Source: Ruminococcus sp. (GTDB lineage Bacteria > Bacillota > Clostridia > Oscillospirales > Ruminococcaceae). Taken from it: a DNA stretch of 64,000 bases. Below are positions 19,525 to 27,755 of the stretch, in pieces. The stretch covers positions 119,532-183,531 of the forward strand of contig JAFVFL010000011.1 of the NCBI GenBank assembly GCA_017475555.1. Reading direction: 5' to 3'. The notes below the pieces were generated by a model. It searched no databases. It saw only the letters and a program-made list of their open reading frames with translations, and had not been told where the DNA came from. Every line of letters begins with the position of its first letter. Position 1 is the first letter of the stretch. The translations under genes were made by a program, and so were the position numbers.

Positions 19525-20979
19525 ATGAAAAGGATATTAGTTATACTTACGGGATTTCTTATGCTCAGTGCAGGCTCGTGCAGCCAGACAGGGAGTGCAG
19601 ATGTTACAACAGCTGTACCGGAAAATACCGGGACAAGCAGCATAGCTCCCACAAAATCTGGTGAGGAGATCAACCTGACTGTAGCTGTTATGAACGGAGA
19701 TTACTTCGATATTGAAAGAGTAGCCGAAAGCTTCAACGCCGAGGACAACGGCTATCATGTTGAGCTTGTGCCGTTTATTGAGGAGGTGCATGACGAGGAC
19801 GGGTTTCCGATAACACCGGACATCGGAGAGTATCAGGGGGCGGATTTTTCGCTCGTGCAGGAAATAATAAACGGTGACAGTGTTGATATTGTCGGCTCGT
19901 TCAGCTTTTCAAATGAGGCAAAGTATGAGCTGCTGCGGAAAAAGGGTGCATTCGTTGACCTGTATCAGTTTATGGAGAATGATGATGAGGTGAACCGGGA
20001 AACTCTCAACAGCCACGTCCTCAGCCTGAAAGAGAACGACGGACACCTCTACACTTTGCCGACCTTCTACCAGATAAATACACTTGCCGGGGAGGAAAAA
20101 TATGTCGGGAGCGAGAGAAACTGGGATATTGACAGCTTCATGTCACACTGGAACGCAATGCCGGACAATACTATGATAAATGGTGCAAGGTGTGCGGAGT
20201 ATACATACTATGTTGTTCTTCGGAGTGAGCTTGAATCCTTTGTTGATTATGAAAATGCTCAGGTACACTTCGATTCGCCGGATTTTCGCAGACTTTTAGA
20301 ATTTTGCGGCACCTTTGAGAGCAATCACGGTGAAAAGCTCGCACTCGATTATGATTCGCCGCAGTTCGTGTGGGAGACATATATCGCCGGTATAATGCAG
20401 GCGGGCAGCTTCAGAAATTGGGATTCCGATGAAAAAATAACGCTTGTCGGCTATCCCTCAGAGGACGGCAGCGGTGCATTCATGTCAGATATAGGTCGCT
20501 GCTACTCGATAAATGCCAAGTCCTCGCCGGAAAAGCAGCAGGGTGCGTGGGAGTTTATCCGTACCTTTGCGACTGAGGAATACCAGGTAAATAATGTTAT
20601 TGAGGAGTACACCAGTGAAGAGGACGGCTTTAATGCGGCAGGCAAGGACGTGTGGTATTCCGCTGAGTTCGGGCTTTGTGTCAATGACAGGGCGTTTGAC
20701 AGGGTCGCACAGGATATTATCGACTATAAATATTACGACGGAAAGGGTGTTGACAAGGGTGAGGAGTATACGTACTATATTCCGGTCGCTGAGGACGTTG
20801 AGAAGCTAAAGGAGTACATTGAGACAGTCGATAGGTGGGAGACACGGCTTGACGACGCATTGTATAACATAGTCAATGATGAGATAATGGCGTATTTTGC
20901 AGGGGAAAAGGGTCTGGACGAGACTATTGAGCTGATACAGAACCGTGCAGCGCTCTGGGTGAGTGAGCAGTATGGATAA
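19525..20979 (+). CDS. Extracellular solute-binding lipoprotein, paralogue of the preceding gene
   Basis: Lipoprotein of 484 aa with lipobox AGSC, corresponding to the C-terminal binding half of its neighbour without the propeller-like region. Both contain the VAVMNGDYFDIE/VVRVATTIGNDFDLQ-type entry strand, a GAWEFIRTFATEEYQ-like segment (AQAWDFLSSMLTEEYY in the neighbour) and matching ends (ALWVSEQYG here, TYLSERYG there), which shows a duplication. AAAGGA lies nine bases before the ATG. A TATAAT at 19503 just before the ribosome site may be a weak internal promoter. No transporter membrane genes follow. It could serve a transporter elsewhere or act as a sensor. Confidence 0.85.
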   Translation: MKRILVILTGFLMLSAGSCSQTGSADVTTAVPENTGTSSIAPTKSGEEINLTVAVMNGDYFDIERVAESFNAEDNGYHVELVPFIEEVHDEDGFPITPDIGEYQGADFSLVQEIINGDSVDIVGSFSFSNEAKYELLRKKGAFVDLYQFMENDDEVNRETLNSHVLSLKENDGHLYTLPTFYQINTLAGEEKYVGSERNWDIDSFMSHWNAMPDNTMINGARCAEYTYYVVLRSELESFVDYENAQVHFDSPDFRRLLEFCGTFESNHGEKLALDYDSPQFVWETYIAGIMQAGSFRNWDSDEKITLVGYPSEDGSGAFMSDIGRCYSINAKSSPEKQQGAWEFIRTFATEEYQVNNVIEEYTSEEDGFNAAGKDVWYSAEFGLCVNDRAFDRVAQDIIDYKYYDGKGVDKGEEYTYYIPVAEDVEKLKEYIETVDRWETRLDDALYNIVNDEIMAYFAGEKGLDETIELIQNRAALWVSEQYG

Positions 20980-21085
20980 AGTCTGAAAATGGCAATAACG
21001 ACATTAATTTCCTCTTATATTATTTTTGACGGGTGCAATAATACTATCACGGCATCAATAATTCAACTTTAAGGAGATAAGAAAA

Positions 21086-21307
21086 ATGAACAATGGTAAT
21101 TCTAATTCAGGCAGCAGCTCATCGAGCAGCAACGGCTCAATGACACAGAAGGGCAGAGAGGCTCTTGAGAGATTCAAGATGGAGTCTGCAAACGAGCTCG
21201 GAGTAAACCTCAAGCAGGGCTACAACGGCGACCTTACTTCCCGTGAGGCTGGCTCTATCGGCGGAAGAATGGTTCAGAAGATGATCAACTCCTACAAGCA
21301 GCAGTAA
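21086..21307 (+). CDS. Small acid-soluble spore protein, alpha/beta type
   Basis: Protein of 73 aa matching the alpha/beta SASP family, which coats and protects DNA in dormant spores. After a Ser/Asn-rich N-terminus (1-18) come the two family blocks: ALERFKMESANELGVNL, holding a GPR-protease-like cleavage site around MES-AN, and GYNGDLTSREAGSIGGRMVQKMI, which contains the conserved DNA-contact Gly-Gly. AAGGAG lies nine bases before the ATG. It is a single-gene unit with its own terminator. The family is restricted to spore-formers and their recent descendants. An AATACTA at 21040 recalls the -10 of forespore promoters, but no -35 supports it. Confidence 0.95.
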   Translation: MNNGNSNSGSSSSSSNGSMTQKGREALERFKMESANELGVNLKQGYNGDLTSREAGSIGGRMVQKMINSYKQQ

Positions 21308-21325
21308 GCTTGCTGTCATAAATTT

Positions 21326-21354
21326 CAAAGGGGACTGCGTGCAGTCCCCTTTTT
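21326..21354 (+). terminator. Terminator after the SASP gene
   Basis: AAAGGGGACTG pairs with CAGTCCCCTTT (11 bp) around CGTG and runs into T residues. Confidence 0.9.
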
Positions 21355-21384
21355 TATAGCCGGCGGCAGGACGGAGCAAGCCTC

Positions 21385-21410
21385 AAAAAAAATACGGAGC
21401 AGTGTCTCCA
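21385..21410 (-). terminator. Possible terminator after degV
   Basis: On the minus strand a short GGAG/CTCC hairpin is followed by a run of eight T residues. The stem is only 4 bp. Confidence 0.4.
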
Positions 21411-21435
21411 CCGCCCCGCATTACTCGGATCCAGC

Positions 21436-22308
21436 TTATTTGTTCTTTCTTCTGACGACGACCGCAACTACCTCAGGGCCGATGTTTGAAGCAACTGCCG
21501 CACCGATAGTGCCGTACATTTCCGCTTTCCGTCCGGTACGCTTTATCAGCTCCTTCTCAACCTCCCTGGCAAGCGTCGAATCTCTGCCATGTATCATAAG
21601 ATACGGAGTCTGTGGGGTCATATTCTTCTCAACGCACTCCACAAGCTTCGGGACGATATTCTTGTCGCCTCTTATCTTGTCCACAGTCTTTGTAGTGTTG
21701 TCGCCGAACAGAATTATCGGCTTTATGCCGAGCAGCTCGCCTGCAAATGCCGCCGCAGCCGATATCCTGCCCGATTTTTTGGCATATTTCAGGTTATACG
21801 GAACTGCATATATACCGCAGACGTCGAACCAGTCCTCAAGATAGGCAACTATCTCCTCAGCTCCTGCACCCCGGCGGGCTTTTTTCGCAGCCTCCATCAC
21901 CGGGTAGCCGTAGAAAATAGTGTAGCACCTTGAATCAATGTTGAATATCCGCAGCTTGTCCTTAGCCTCCGGATTGTTTTCAAAGAAATCATTCTTTCCG
22001 ATAATGGAATTGTTGTACGTTCCCGAACCCTGCGAATTGATCGAAACGCTTATGATATCGGTAACACCGCTGTCATAAAGCTCCTTGTACGTCTCCTCGA
22101 AGGTGAGGGGAGTGATCTGAGAATGCTTCGGTATATCGGGGCATTTCTCCATCATATCGTAGAACTCCTGAGAGGTCTTGTCGAACATTTCCCGGAATGT
22201 CTCACCGCCGAGAGTTATCTCAAACGGAAGCACCCTGATATCAAGCTCCTGCACTATCTCACGTGGAAGATCGCAGCAGCTGTCTGTAAGGATCGCCACT
22301 TTTCCCAT
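21436..22308 (-). CDS. DegV-family fatty-acid-binding protein
   Basis: Cytoplasmic protein of 290 aa in the DegV (FakB-like) family, which binds a fatty acid and in characterised cases hands it to the kinase FakA. The N-terminus has the family phrase VAILTDSCCDLP, followed by ITPLTFEE near 95, SINSQGSGTYNN near 115 and the second-domain motif KKSGRISAAAAFAGELLGIKPII. The ATG at 22308 is chosen because GGAGG lies eight bases before it; an open extension to 22383 precedes that site. It is 20 bases after trmL and probably in one transcript with it. Confidence 0.92.
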   Translation of the reverse strand: MGKVAILTDSCCDLPREIVQELDIRVLPFEITLGGETFREMFDKTSQEFYDMMEKCPDIPKHSQITPLTFEETYKELYDSGVTDIISVSINSQGSGTYNNSIIGKNDFFENNPEAKDKLRIFNIDSRCYTIFYGYPVMEAAKKARRGAGAEEIVAYLEDWFDVCGIYAVPYNLKYAKKSGRISAAAAFAGELLGIKPIILFGDNTTKTVDKIRGDKNIVPKLVECVEKNMTPQTPYLMIHGRDSTLAREVEKELIKRTGRKAEMYGTIGAAVASNIGPEVVAVVVRRKNK

Positions 22309-22328
22309 ATTATCGCCTCCTGAAAAAT

Positions 22329-22853
22329 TTACCATGTGTATTTTGTCAGCTGTCCCTGTCTTGACAGCTCCGGATAGTCCCACTGACGCAGCACCTCATA
22401 CGCCCCTATCGCAGCGGAATTTGAGAGATTCAGGCTCCTCAGCTCGTTTCGCATAGGTATCCTCACGCAATGCTCCGGGTCAGCCTTCAGCAGCTCCTCC
22501 GGCAGACCTGCGTCCTCTCTGCCAAAGATCAGAAAGCACCCGTTCGGATATACTGCGTTGCTGTGGACATTCCTGCCCTTGGTCGTGAAGTACCAGAAGC
22601 TGCCGCCTTGATTCGCCGCAAAAAATTCCTCCGTGCTGTCGTAGTACGTGATATCGAGCTTGTCCCAGTAGTCCAGCCCGGCACGCTTCAGATGTCTGTC
22701 AGTTATCTCAAAGCCGAATGGTCTTACAAGGTGCAGCCTCGCTCCGGTCACCGCACACGTCCGGGAGATATTGCCGGTATTCTGCGGTATCTGCGGCTCG
22801 ATAAGCACGATGTTCAGCTCATATATGGCTTTTTTGTTTTCCTCGCCTGCCAT
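22329..22853 (-). CDS. trmL: tRNA (cytidine/uridine-34-2'-O)-methyltransferase
   Basis: SPOUT methyltransferase of 174 aa that methylates the wobble ribose of certain leucine tRNAs. Diagnostic blocks are LIEPQIPQNTGNISRTCA (16-33, with the Asn and Arg of the active site), FGREDAGLP near 118 and the knot-forming IPMRNELRSLNLSNSAAI near 140. It has about 15 more N-terminal residues than the E. coli enzyme. GAGG lies nine bases before the ATG. It is divergent from a small membrane-protein gene. Confidence 0.93.
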   Translation of the reverse strand: MAGEENKKAIYELNIVLIEPQIPQNTGNISRTCAVTGARLHLVRPFGFEITDRHLKRAGLDYWDKLDITYYDSTEEFFAANQGGSFWYFTTKGRNVHSNAVYPNGCFLIFGREDAGLPEELLKADPEHCVRIPMRNELRSLNLSNSAAIGAYEVLRQWDYPELSRQGQLTKYTW

Positions 22854-22907
22854 TTCTTTTCCTCATGTTTCTTTGGATTTTTGCCGCTTCTCTGCACAGA
22901 ATAGATA

Positions 22908-22923
22908 TGTCCGGTGCCGGACA
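22908..22923. promoter_or_regulatory. 16-base palindrome in the trmL divergent region
   Basis: TGTCCGG and CCGGACA flank two bases. On the minus strand the TTGTCC end could act as part of a -35 (TATTCT follows 15 bases on). It may be a dimeric regulator site; no regulator gene is nearby. Confidence 0.4.
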
Positions 22924-22946
22924 ATTCTGCAAAGCGGGGTGAGACA

Positions 22947-23120
22947 ATGGATATGAAGGCAGTCGCAAAGGGTGCGGCAGCCGGTGCAGCTGTAGGATTT
23001 GCATTTTACGCACTGTCCTCAGCAAGTGCCGTCAAAAAGCACAGCATTAAGAAAAATGCAGGCAAGGCACTCAAGGCCGCAGAGGGTCTGCTCGATGATA
23101 TAACATCTGTATTTATGTAG
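22947..23120 (+). CDS. Small hypothetical membrane protein
   Basis: Protein of 57 aa beginning MDMKAVAKGAAAGAAVGFAFYAL. One Ala/Gly-rich hydrophobic segment (about 5-27) is followed by a basic amphipathic tail, a layout like YtxH-type small proteins but without clear homology. The ATG at 22947 follows GGGGTGAG. Its 3' end overlaps the convergent ruvX gene by eight bases. Function unknown. Confidence 0.65.
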   Translation: MDMKAVAKGAAAGAAVGFAFYALSSASAVKKHSIKKNAGKALKAAEGLLDDITSVFM

Positions 23121-23550
23121 CATTTCCCGAAATACCGGTATTTTTCCGGTATCCAAGATAGCTTTCAAGGATTATGGAAGCAGCTACGGCGTCCACAACT
23201 GCCTTTCGCTTTTTGCCTCTTGTATCGGTGAAGCTGAGGCAGCTGTGAGCCGATACAGTGGTATTTCTCTCGTCCCAGAGCTGTACGGGAAGACCGGTCA
23301 GCTCACCGAGCTTTTCGGCGAAAAGACTGCATTTTTCAGCTCTTTCGCCGATAGTGCCGTTCATATTCTTAGGATAGCCGACAACTATCATTTCAGCCCG
23401 CAGCTCCTTCGCCTGAGCTGCGGTTTTTTCAATACATTTATCAAAATCCTTTTCGGCGATAACACATACCGGAGAAGCCAGCAGCTCGCTCTTTCCGCAG
23501 ACTGCTATCCCCGTCCTTGCGTCGCCGAGATCGACCGCCATGATTATCAT
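23113..23550 (-). CDS. ruvX: YqgF/RuvX-type RNase H-fold nuclease
   Basis: Putative pre-16S rRNA nuclease or Holliday-junction resolvase of 145 aa, the normal length. The RNase H fold begins MAVDLGDARTGIAV with the first catalytic Asp; further motifs are VVGYPKNMNGTIGERA (55-70), WDERNTTVSA (near 92, catalytic Glu) and a late Asp in KAVVDAVAASIIL. It starts four bases after the pyrD stop, so it is translated from the pyrimidine-operon message. The usual neighbours in Firmicutes (alaS, yrzL) are missing. Confidence 0.9.
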   Translation of the reverse strand: MIIMAVDLGDARTGIAVCGKSELLASPVCVIAEKDFDKCIEKTAAQAKELRAEMIVVGYPKNMNGTIGERAEKCSLFAEKLGELTGLPVQLWDERNTTVSAHSCLSFTDTRGKKRKAVVDAVAASIILESYLGYRKNTGISGNAT

Positions 23551-23554
23551 ATGC

Positions 23555-24466
23555 TCACCACGGCTGGACAGTGCCGATGATATCCCTGACAGAAGAAATA
23601 CCCTTGCTGTCGAGAAATTCGTTCATTTCATTTATTATCTTCACCGGAGCAAGCGGGTCAGTGAATATAGCTGCCCCGACCTGTACAGCCGAAGCTCCAG
23701 CCATCATCAGCTCGATAGCGTCTCTTCCGGTCGAAACACCGCCCATACCGATGACCGGGATATTTACGGCGTTAGCGACCTGCCACACCATGCGTACAGC
23801 TACCGGGAATACCGCCGGGCCGCTCAGTCCTCCTACATTGTTCCGCAGCACCGGACGGCGGGTGTTCACATCTATCCTCATTCCGAGCAGCGTGTTTATC
23901 AGCGAAACTGCGTCCGCACCGGCAGCCTCGACCGATTTAGCGATATCAGTGATACTCGTCACGTTCGGCGACAGCTTGACGATAAGCGGCTTTGTAGTCG
24001 CCCGGCGTACAAGCCGTGTCACCTCCGCAGCCATTGCACAGTCAGTTCCGAAGGCTGCACCGCCCTGCTTGACATTCGGACAGGAGATGTTCAGCTCGAT
24101 CATGTGAACGTCCGTAGCTTCGAGCTTTTCCGCTGCCTGGGCACATTCCTCCGGCGTAGAGCCGGCAATATTTGCAAGTATCACAACGTCCTTTGTCAGC
24201 AGATACGGCAGCTCAGTTTCAATGAAGTGGTCAATGCCCGGATTCTGCAAGCCCACTGAATTGAGCATACCTCCCGGTGTTTCGGCGATCCTCGGTGAGA
24301 GATTACCGGTACGCAGATGAAGTGTCGTACCCTTTGTCGCAATACCGCCGAGGGTACTGAGCGGAAACAGCTCCTCGTACTCCCTGCCGTAGCCAAAGAC
24401 TCCCGAAGCCGGGATCACCGGGTTTTTGAAGTCAACGCCGCAGACATTTACTGAAAGGTCAGCCAT
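23555..24466 (-). CDS. pyrD: Dihydroorotate dehydrogenase B, catalytic subunit
   Basis: FMN enzyme of 303 aa that oxidises dihydroorotate in pyrimidine synthesis and passes electrons to PyrK. Seen are NPVIPASGVFGYG (14-26), NSVGLQNPGI near 68, the active-site loop ELNISCPNVKQGG with the catalytic Cys of the class 1B type, VKLSPNVT near 165 and GMGGVSTGRDAIE near 245. The ATG at 24466 shares a base with the pyrK stop and has GAGGAGGTG ten bases upstream; a longer frame reaches 24511 inside pyrK. Confidence 0.95.
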   Translation of the reverse strand: MADLSVNVCGVDFKNPVIPASGVFGYGREYEELFPLSTLGGIATKGTTLHLRTGNLSPRIAETPGGMLNSVGLQNPGIDHFIETELPYLLTKDVVILANIAGSTPEECAQAAEKLEATDVHMIELNISCPNVKQGGAAFGTDCAMAAEVTRLVRRATTKPLIVKLSPNVTSITDIAKSVEAAGADAVSLINTLLGMRIDVNTRRPVLRNNVGGLSGPAVFPVAVRMVWQVANAVNIPVIGMGGVSTGRDAIELMMAGASAVQVGAAIFTDPLAPVKIINEMNEFLDSKGISSVRDIIGTVQPW

Positions 24467-25236
24467 TACCAGAGCACCTCCTCTGCACGGAATACCGGCC
24501 CGTCCTTGCACACATGAGCGTAGCGTTCGCTGCCGTTTTCAGATATCCTGCACGCACAGCCAAGGCACGCACCGATACCGCAAGCCATTCTCTCTTCAAG
24601 CGATATTTCGCAGAAAATGCCGCTTTTTCGGCAGATATCCGCAACGCCCCTCAGCATTGGCATAGGGCCGCAGGCATAGACAGCGTCGATACCGCCGTTT
24701 GCGGCAAGCTCGCTGAAGGGCTGGGTCACAAAGCCGTGTATCCCGGCTGAGCCGTCGTCGGTGCAGAGTATCGTCTCCGCACCCGTATCCCTCAGATCGT
24801 CCTGCAATATCGCCGCAGAAGCGTTCCTGAAGCCGGATACAGCCACCGCTTTGCTGCCGTAATACTTTGCAAGCGGGAGCATTGGCGGAGTGCCGATACC
24901 GCCGCCGATGAGTACGACCCTTTCAGCGTCCGGCAGCAGAGTAAAGCCGTGACCGAGAGGTGCTAAAATGTCGATAGTATCGCCCTCATTGAGCCGTGCG
25001 ATCTGAGCAGTCCCGTCGCCCCTGACCTCGAAAACGATACGCAGAGTACCCTTTTCCCGGTCGATACCGCAGATACTGATAGGTCTGCGGAGAGTGAAGC
25101 CGTCCGCACGGATATGCACGAACTGTCCCGGCACAGCTGCCTCAGCGATCTCCGGACAGGCGATGACAAAGCTGTATATTTCCCTTGCTATCGCCTGTTT
25201 CCGGACTATAAAATATTTTCCCTGTGTGTATTTCAT
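24466..25236 (-). CDS. pyrK: Dihydroorotate dehydrogenase electron-transfer subunit
   Basis: FAD and [2Fe-2S] subunit of 256 aa that couples PyrD to NAD. The flavin domain shows RRPISICGID near 50, the nucleotide-binding domain LIGGGIGTPPMLPLAK near 112, and the iron-sulfur loop CGIGACLGCAC followed by HVC holds the four cysteines. GGAGG lies six bases before the ATG. No clear sigma-A promoter is seen in the 85-base gap to the upstream LRR gene, so read-through from that operon is possible. The other pyr genes are absent. Confidence 0.95.
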   Translation of the reverse strand: MKYTQGKYFIVRKQAIAREIYSFVIACPEIAEAAVPGQFVHIRADGFTLRRPISICGIDREKGTLRIVFEVRGDGTAQIARLNEGDTIDILAPLGHGFTLLPDAERVVLIGGGIGTPPMLPLAKYYGSKAVAVSGFRNASAAILQDDLRDTGAETILCTDDGSAGIHGFVTQPFSELAANGGIDAVYACGPMPMLRGVADICRKSGIFCEISLEERMACGIGACLGCACRISENGSERYAHVCKDGPVFRAEEVLW

Positions 25237-25321
25237 TTATTCCTCCGGGGTACCCTTTTTAATTTTTCCGGGTCACTCCCCAGACCCCTTTCCAAAGACT
25301 TTATGATATCAGATCATTTGT

Positions 25322-26143
25322 TCAGTATCTCTTTATCCGCCCGCATTCCCGGCATTTCCGGGTAAACAGCCCCTTGAAGCTGCCTCCGCAGCTCAGGCAC
25401 CGTCCCTTTTCACGCCGTCTCTTGACGACTGATGAGCAATTCGGAAATAGCGAAAGAGCTATCCAGTCAATGACCACGCTGTCGGTACAGCTGTCGAAAA
25501 TGCCGTCCGGGAGCTTTGTAATGCTCCTGCCGAGCGAAATTGACGAAAGACTGCTGCACCCGGAAAACGCTGTCGGTGCGATACCGATAGTCTTGTCACG
25601 CACGCCCTCAGTCCCGACATTCAGCTCCAGAGCACTCAGTCCTGTGCAGCCGCCAAAGGCATATTTGCCCATAGACAGCCCCTTTTCAACGTCAAGAGCC
25701 TGGTTCACCCTCGAAAGCACCCGGTCGATTAGACCGTCAAGGGAATTTATCCCGGTCAGGAAATTCTGCTTTGGTCTGTCGCCGGAAAGTCCGAGCCGGG
25801 GAATATCTACCCTCGTCAGACCGGTGCAGCCGAGGAACGCATACGCACCTATCCTCGTCACGGAGTCCGGGAAGTAGACATAGGTGATATCCGTCCGGTT
25901 CTCGAATGCTCTTTCGCCGATAAACCGCACAGAATCGGGGATATTTACCTCTGCCGAGCTGCCGGTATAGCTTATCAGGGTGCCATTCTGTATCACGAAG
26001 CTGCCCTCAGTGCCGTTGTACCTGTGAAGCCCGTCATCAGTCAGAAAGCTCGCACCGCAGTATCTGCATTTCCAGCTTTTGACGTCGCTGTCAACAGTAA
26101 GCACCTCGCCGCAGCTCGTGCATTTAGCCTGTATCAGAGCCAT
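25322..26143 (-). CDS. Zinc-ribbon / BspA-type leucine-rich-repeat protein
   Basis: Protein of 273 aa without signal peptide. An N-terminal zinc ribbon (CTSC at 8-11, CRYC at 26-29) is followed by LRR_5/BspA-like repeats (NIPDSVRFIGERAFENRTDITYVYFP, then DSVTRIGAYAFLGCTGLTRVDIP and later copies to about 235) and a C-terminal ribbon (CLSC, CREC). It starts seven bases after its larger paralogue and lacks a strong ribosome site, so its translation is probably coupled. The repeat type mediates protein binding; no partner is evident. Confidence 0.8.
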   Translation of the reverse strand: MALIQAKCTSCGEVLTVDSDVKSWKCRYCGASFLTDDGLHRYNGTEGSFVIQNGTLISYTGSSAEVNIPDSVRFIGERAFENRTDITYVYFPDSVTRIGAYAFLGCTGLTRVDIPRLGLSGDRPKQNFLTGINSLDGLIDRVLSRVNQALDVEKGLSMGKYAFGGCTGLSALELNVGTEGVRDKTIGIAPTAFSGCSSLSSISLGRSITKLPDGIFDSCTDSVVIDWIALSLFPNCSSVVKRRREKGRCLSCGGSFKGLFTRKCRECGRIKRY

Positions 26144-26149
26144 AGCTTA

Positions 26150-27544
26150 TCAATAATCCTTCTTGTAGCCGCAGTTTTTACACTTCTTCATCAGGTTGTA
26201 CTGACCGCCGCAGTGAGGGCAAAGTCCCTGTGCCCTGAGGTACGCACCAATGCTTCTGTGGCGGAACACCTCAGCTGCCTCGTAGCTTACGCCCTTGTAG
26301 GTCAGCTTGCTCACTCCGTCGCCGTCACCCTTGCGGTCTACCTTGAACGACGGGTCGGTGTCGGCGTTGCTCGTATCCCACTTTGTTGCATTGCTCTCGA
26401 AAACTATTTCCTGCAAGCCGCAGCACATAGCGTTAAAGGCTATCTCCTTGACATTTTTAGGGATAGTTATTTTTTTCAGGCTTGAGCAGTTATTAAAGGT
26501 CTTGTAATTTATCTTTGACACGCTCTCCGGGATATTTACAGTCTCCAGTGCCGTGCAGTCCTCGAACGCATTTGCACCGATAGCCGTCACAGTATCCGGG
26601 ATATTTATGTATTTCAGGGTTGTATTGCCCTTGAAAGCATTGGGGCCTATCTTTACTATGCTCTTCGGCAGCATGACAGTCTCGGAATTGCCGTTGTACT
26701 TGACGAGGGTAACGAACTCCATCTGGAATTCAGGAAGATTGCCCGCCGGCGTTTCAGCAGGCTTTTTCGCAGTATTTTCCGGCTGTGCAGGCTTTTCTTC
26801 TGCCTTTGCAGGCTCCTGCTTTGCAGCATTCTTCTCAGCTGTGCGTCTTGCAAATTCTCTCTCCATTTTCTCAAGTCCTGTCAGCTGTCTTTCGGGCTTC
26901 TTTTCCGGCTCAGGAGCTTTTTCAGCCGCAGTCTCAGCGACTTCCTCGGCTTTTTCCTCGACAGTCTCAGCCGCAGCCTCAGCGACCTCCTCAGCCTTCT
27001 CCCCGGCAGTTTCAGCCGCAGCCTCAGCGGCCTCCTCGGTCTTCTCCCCGGCAGTTTCAGCCGCAGCCTCAGCGACCTCCTCGGTCTTCTTCTCGACAGT
27101 CTCAGCTACAGCCTCAGCGATCTCCTCGGTCTTCTCCCCGACAGTCTCAGCCGCAGCCTCAGCAGCCTCCTCAGCTTTCTCCTCGACAGTCTCAGCCGCA
27201 GCCTCAGCGACCTCCTCTGTCTTCTCCTCGACAGTTTCAGCTACAGCCTCAGCGACCTCCTCAGCTTTCTCCTCGACAGTCTCAGCTACAGTCACAGCAA
27301 CTTCCTCGGTCTTCTCCCCGACAGCCTCAGCTACAGCCTCAGGCTCGCTCTTTACAGCATTGTCGCTGCGTTTTCTGAGCTTTACAGCTACTCTCCTGTG
27401 CTCATTTTTCGGCTTCTTCGTCATGTCAAGCTTCTCACCGCAGCGTCCGCAGTACCAATAAAGAACATTAGTCTCTGCAAGCAGCTCCGCACCGCACGCA
27501 GTACAAGTGGTACGTGTAAGCTCGTTTCCATTAAGTGTTATCAT
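26150..27544 (-). CDS. Zinc-ribbon / LRR protein with Ala-Glu-rich repeat region
   Basis: Protein of 464 aa, paralogue of the next gene. Parts in order: zinc ribbon (C14, C17, C32, C35), basic stretch, nine 15-residue repeats (74-208; consensus TVEEKAEEVAEAAAE), a charged linker, BspA-like leucine-rich repeats (about 275-400; YINIPDTVTAIGANAFEDC) and a C-terminal zinc ribbon (CPHC, CKNC). The repeats should form a long highly charged helix or coiled coil. No signal peptide or membrane span is visible. GGGGG lies eight bases before the ATG. It may be a cytoplasmic scaffold, but there is no functional evidence. Confidence 0.8.
   Translation of the reverse strand: MITLNGNELTRTTCTACGAELLAETNVLYWYCGRCGEKLDMTKKPKNEHRRVAVKLRKRSDNAVKSEPEAVAEAVGEKTEEVAVTVAETVEEKAEEVAEAVAETVEEKTEEVAEAAAETVEEKAEEAAEAAAETVGEKTEEIAEAVAETVEKKTEEVAEAAAETAGEKTEEAAEAAAETAGEKAEEVAEAAAETVEEKAEEVAETAAEKAPEPEKKPERQLTGLEKMEREFARRTAEKNAAKQEPAKAEEKPAQPENTAKKPAETPAGNLPEFQMEFVTLVKYNGNSETVMLPKSIVKIGPNAFKGNTTLKYINIPDTVTAIGANAFEDCTALETVNIPESVSKINYKTFNNCSSLKKITIPKNVKEIAFNAMCCGLQEIVFESNATKWDTSNADTDPSFKVDRKGDGDGVSKLTYKGVSYEAAEVFRHRSIGAYLRAQGLCPHCGGQYNLMKKCKNCGYKKDY
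26921..27325 (-). repeat. 45-bp coding minisatellite, nine units
   Basis: Nine tandem 45-base units encode the 15-residue Ala/Glu repeats of the zinc-ribbon/LRR protein. The first unit is the most divergent. On the plus strand the same bases give long spurious frames rich in Pro/Gln or Ser/Ala. Confidence 0.9.
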
Positions 27545-27597
27545 AATATAACCCCCTTTTATTTGTCCTGTTTATCGGAATTATCCAGTACACATCA

Positions 27598-27626
27598 ATT
27601 ATAACATATTCTTGACGGCATTGCAA
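27598..27626 (-). promoter_or_regulatory. Promoter of the zinc-ribbon/LRR operon
   Basis: Minus-strand TTGCAA, 17 bases, TATAAT; about 53 bases before the ATG. Confidence 0.85.
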
Positions 27627-27710
27627 CAGTTTTTCGATGAATTTACCAAATTTATTTTGATCGCCCCATGCAGCGTTGCACCTGCTCTCCTGAAAAGGCT
27701 TTCACGAAAT

Positions 27711-27747
27711 ACCGGGGAAAACCTTTTTTATAAAGATCTTCCCCGGT
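27711..27747 (-). terminator. Hairpin after the GGDEF gene
   Basis: ACCGGGGAA pairs with TTCCCCGGT, and an inner ATCTTT/AAAGGT pairing extends the stem. No T tract follows directly, so it may be a stabiliser rather than a terminator. Confidence 0.55.
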
Positions 27748-27755
27748 AATGGCTC

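Noticed and set aside
21040..21046. Forespore sigma-G promoter before the SASP gene
   Set aside because: AATACTA resembles a -10 but no matching -35 is present at the right distance.
26921..27325. CRISPR array
   Set aside because: The 45-bp units are contiguous, coding and without spacers.
26785..27378. Plus-strand open frames rich in Pro/Gln and Ser/Ala opposite the LRR gene
   Set aside because: They are read from the other strand of the 45-bp repeats; the minus-strand protein has zinc ribbons, LRRs, a ribosome site and a promoter.
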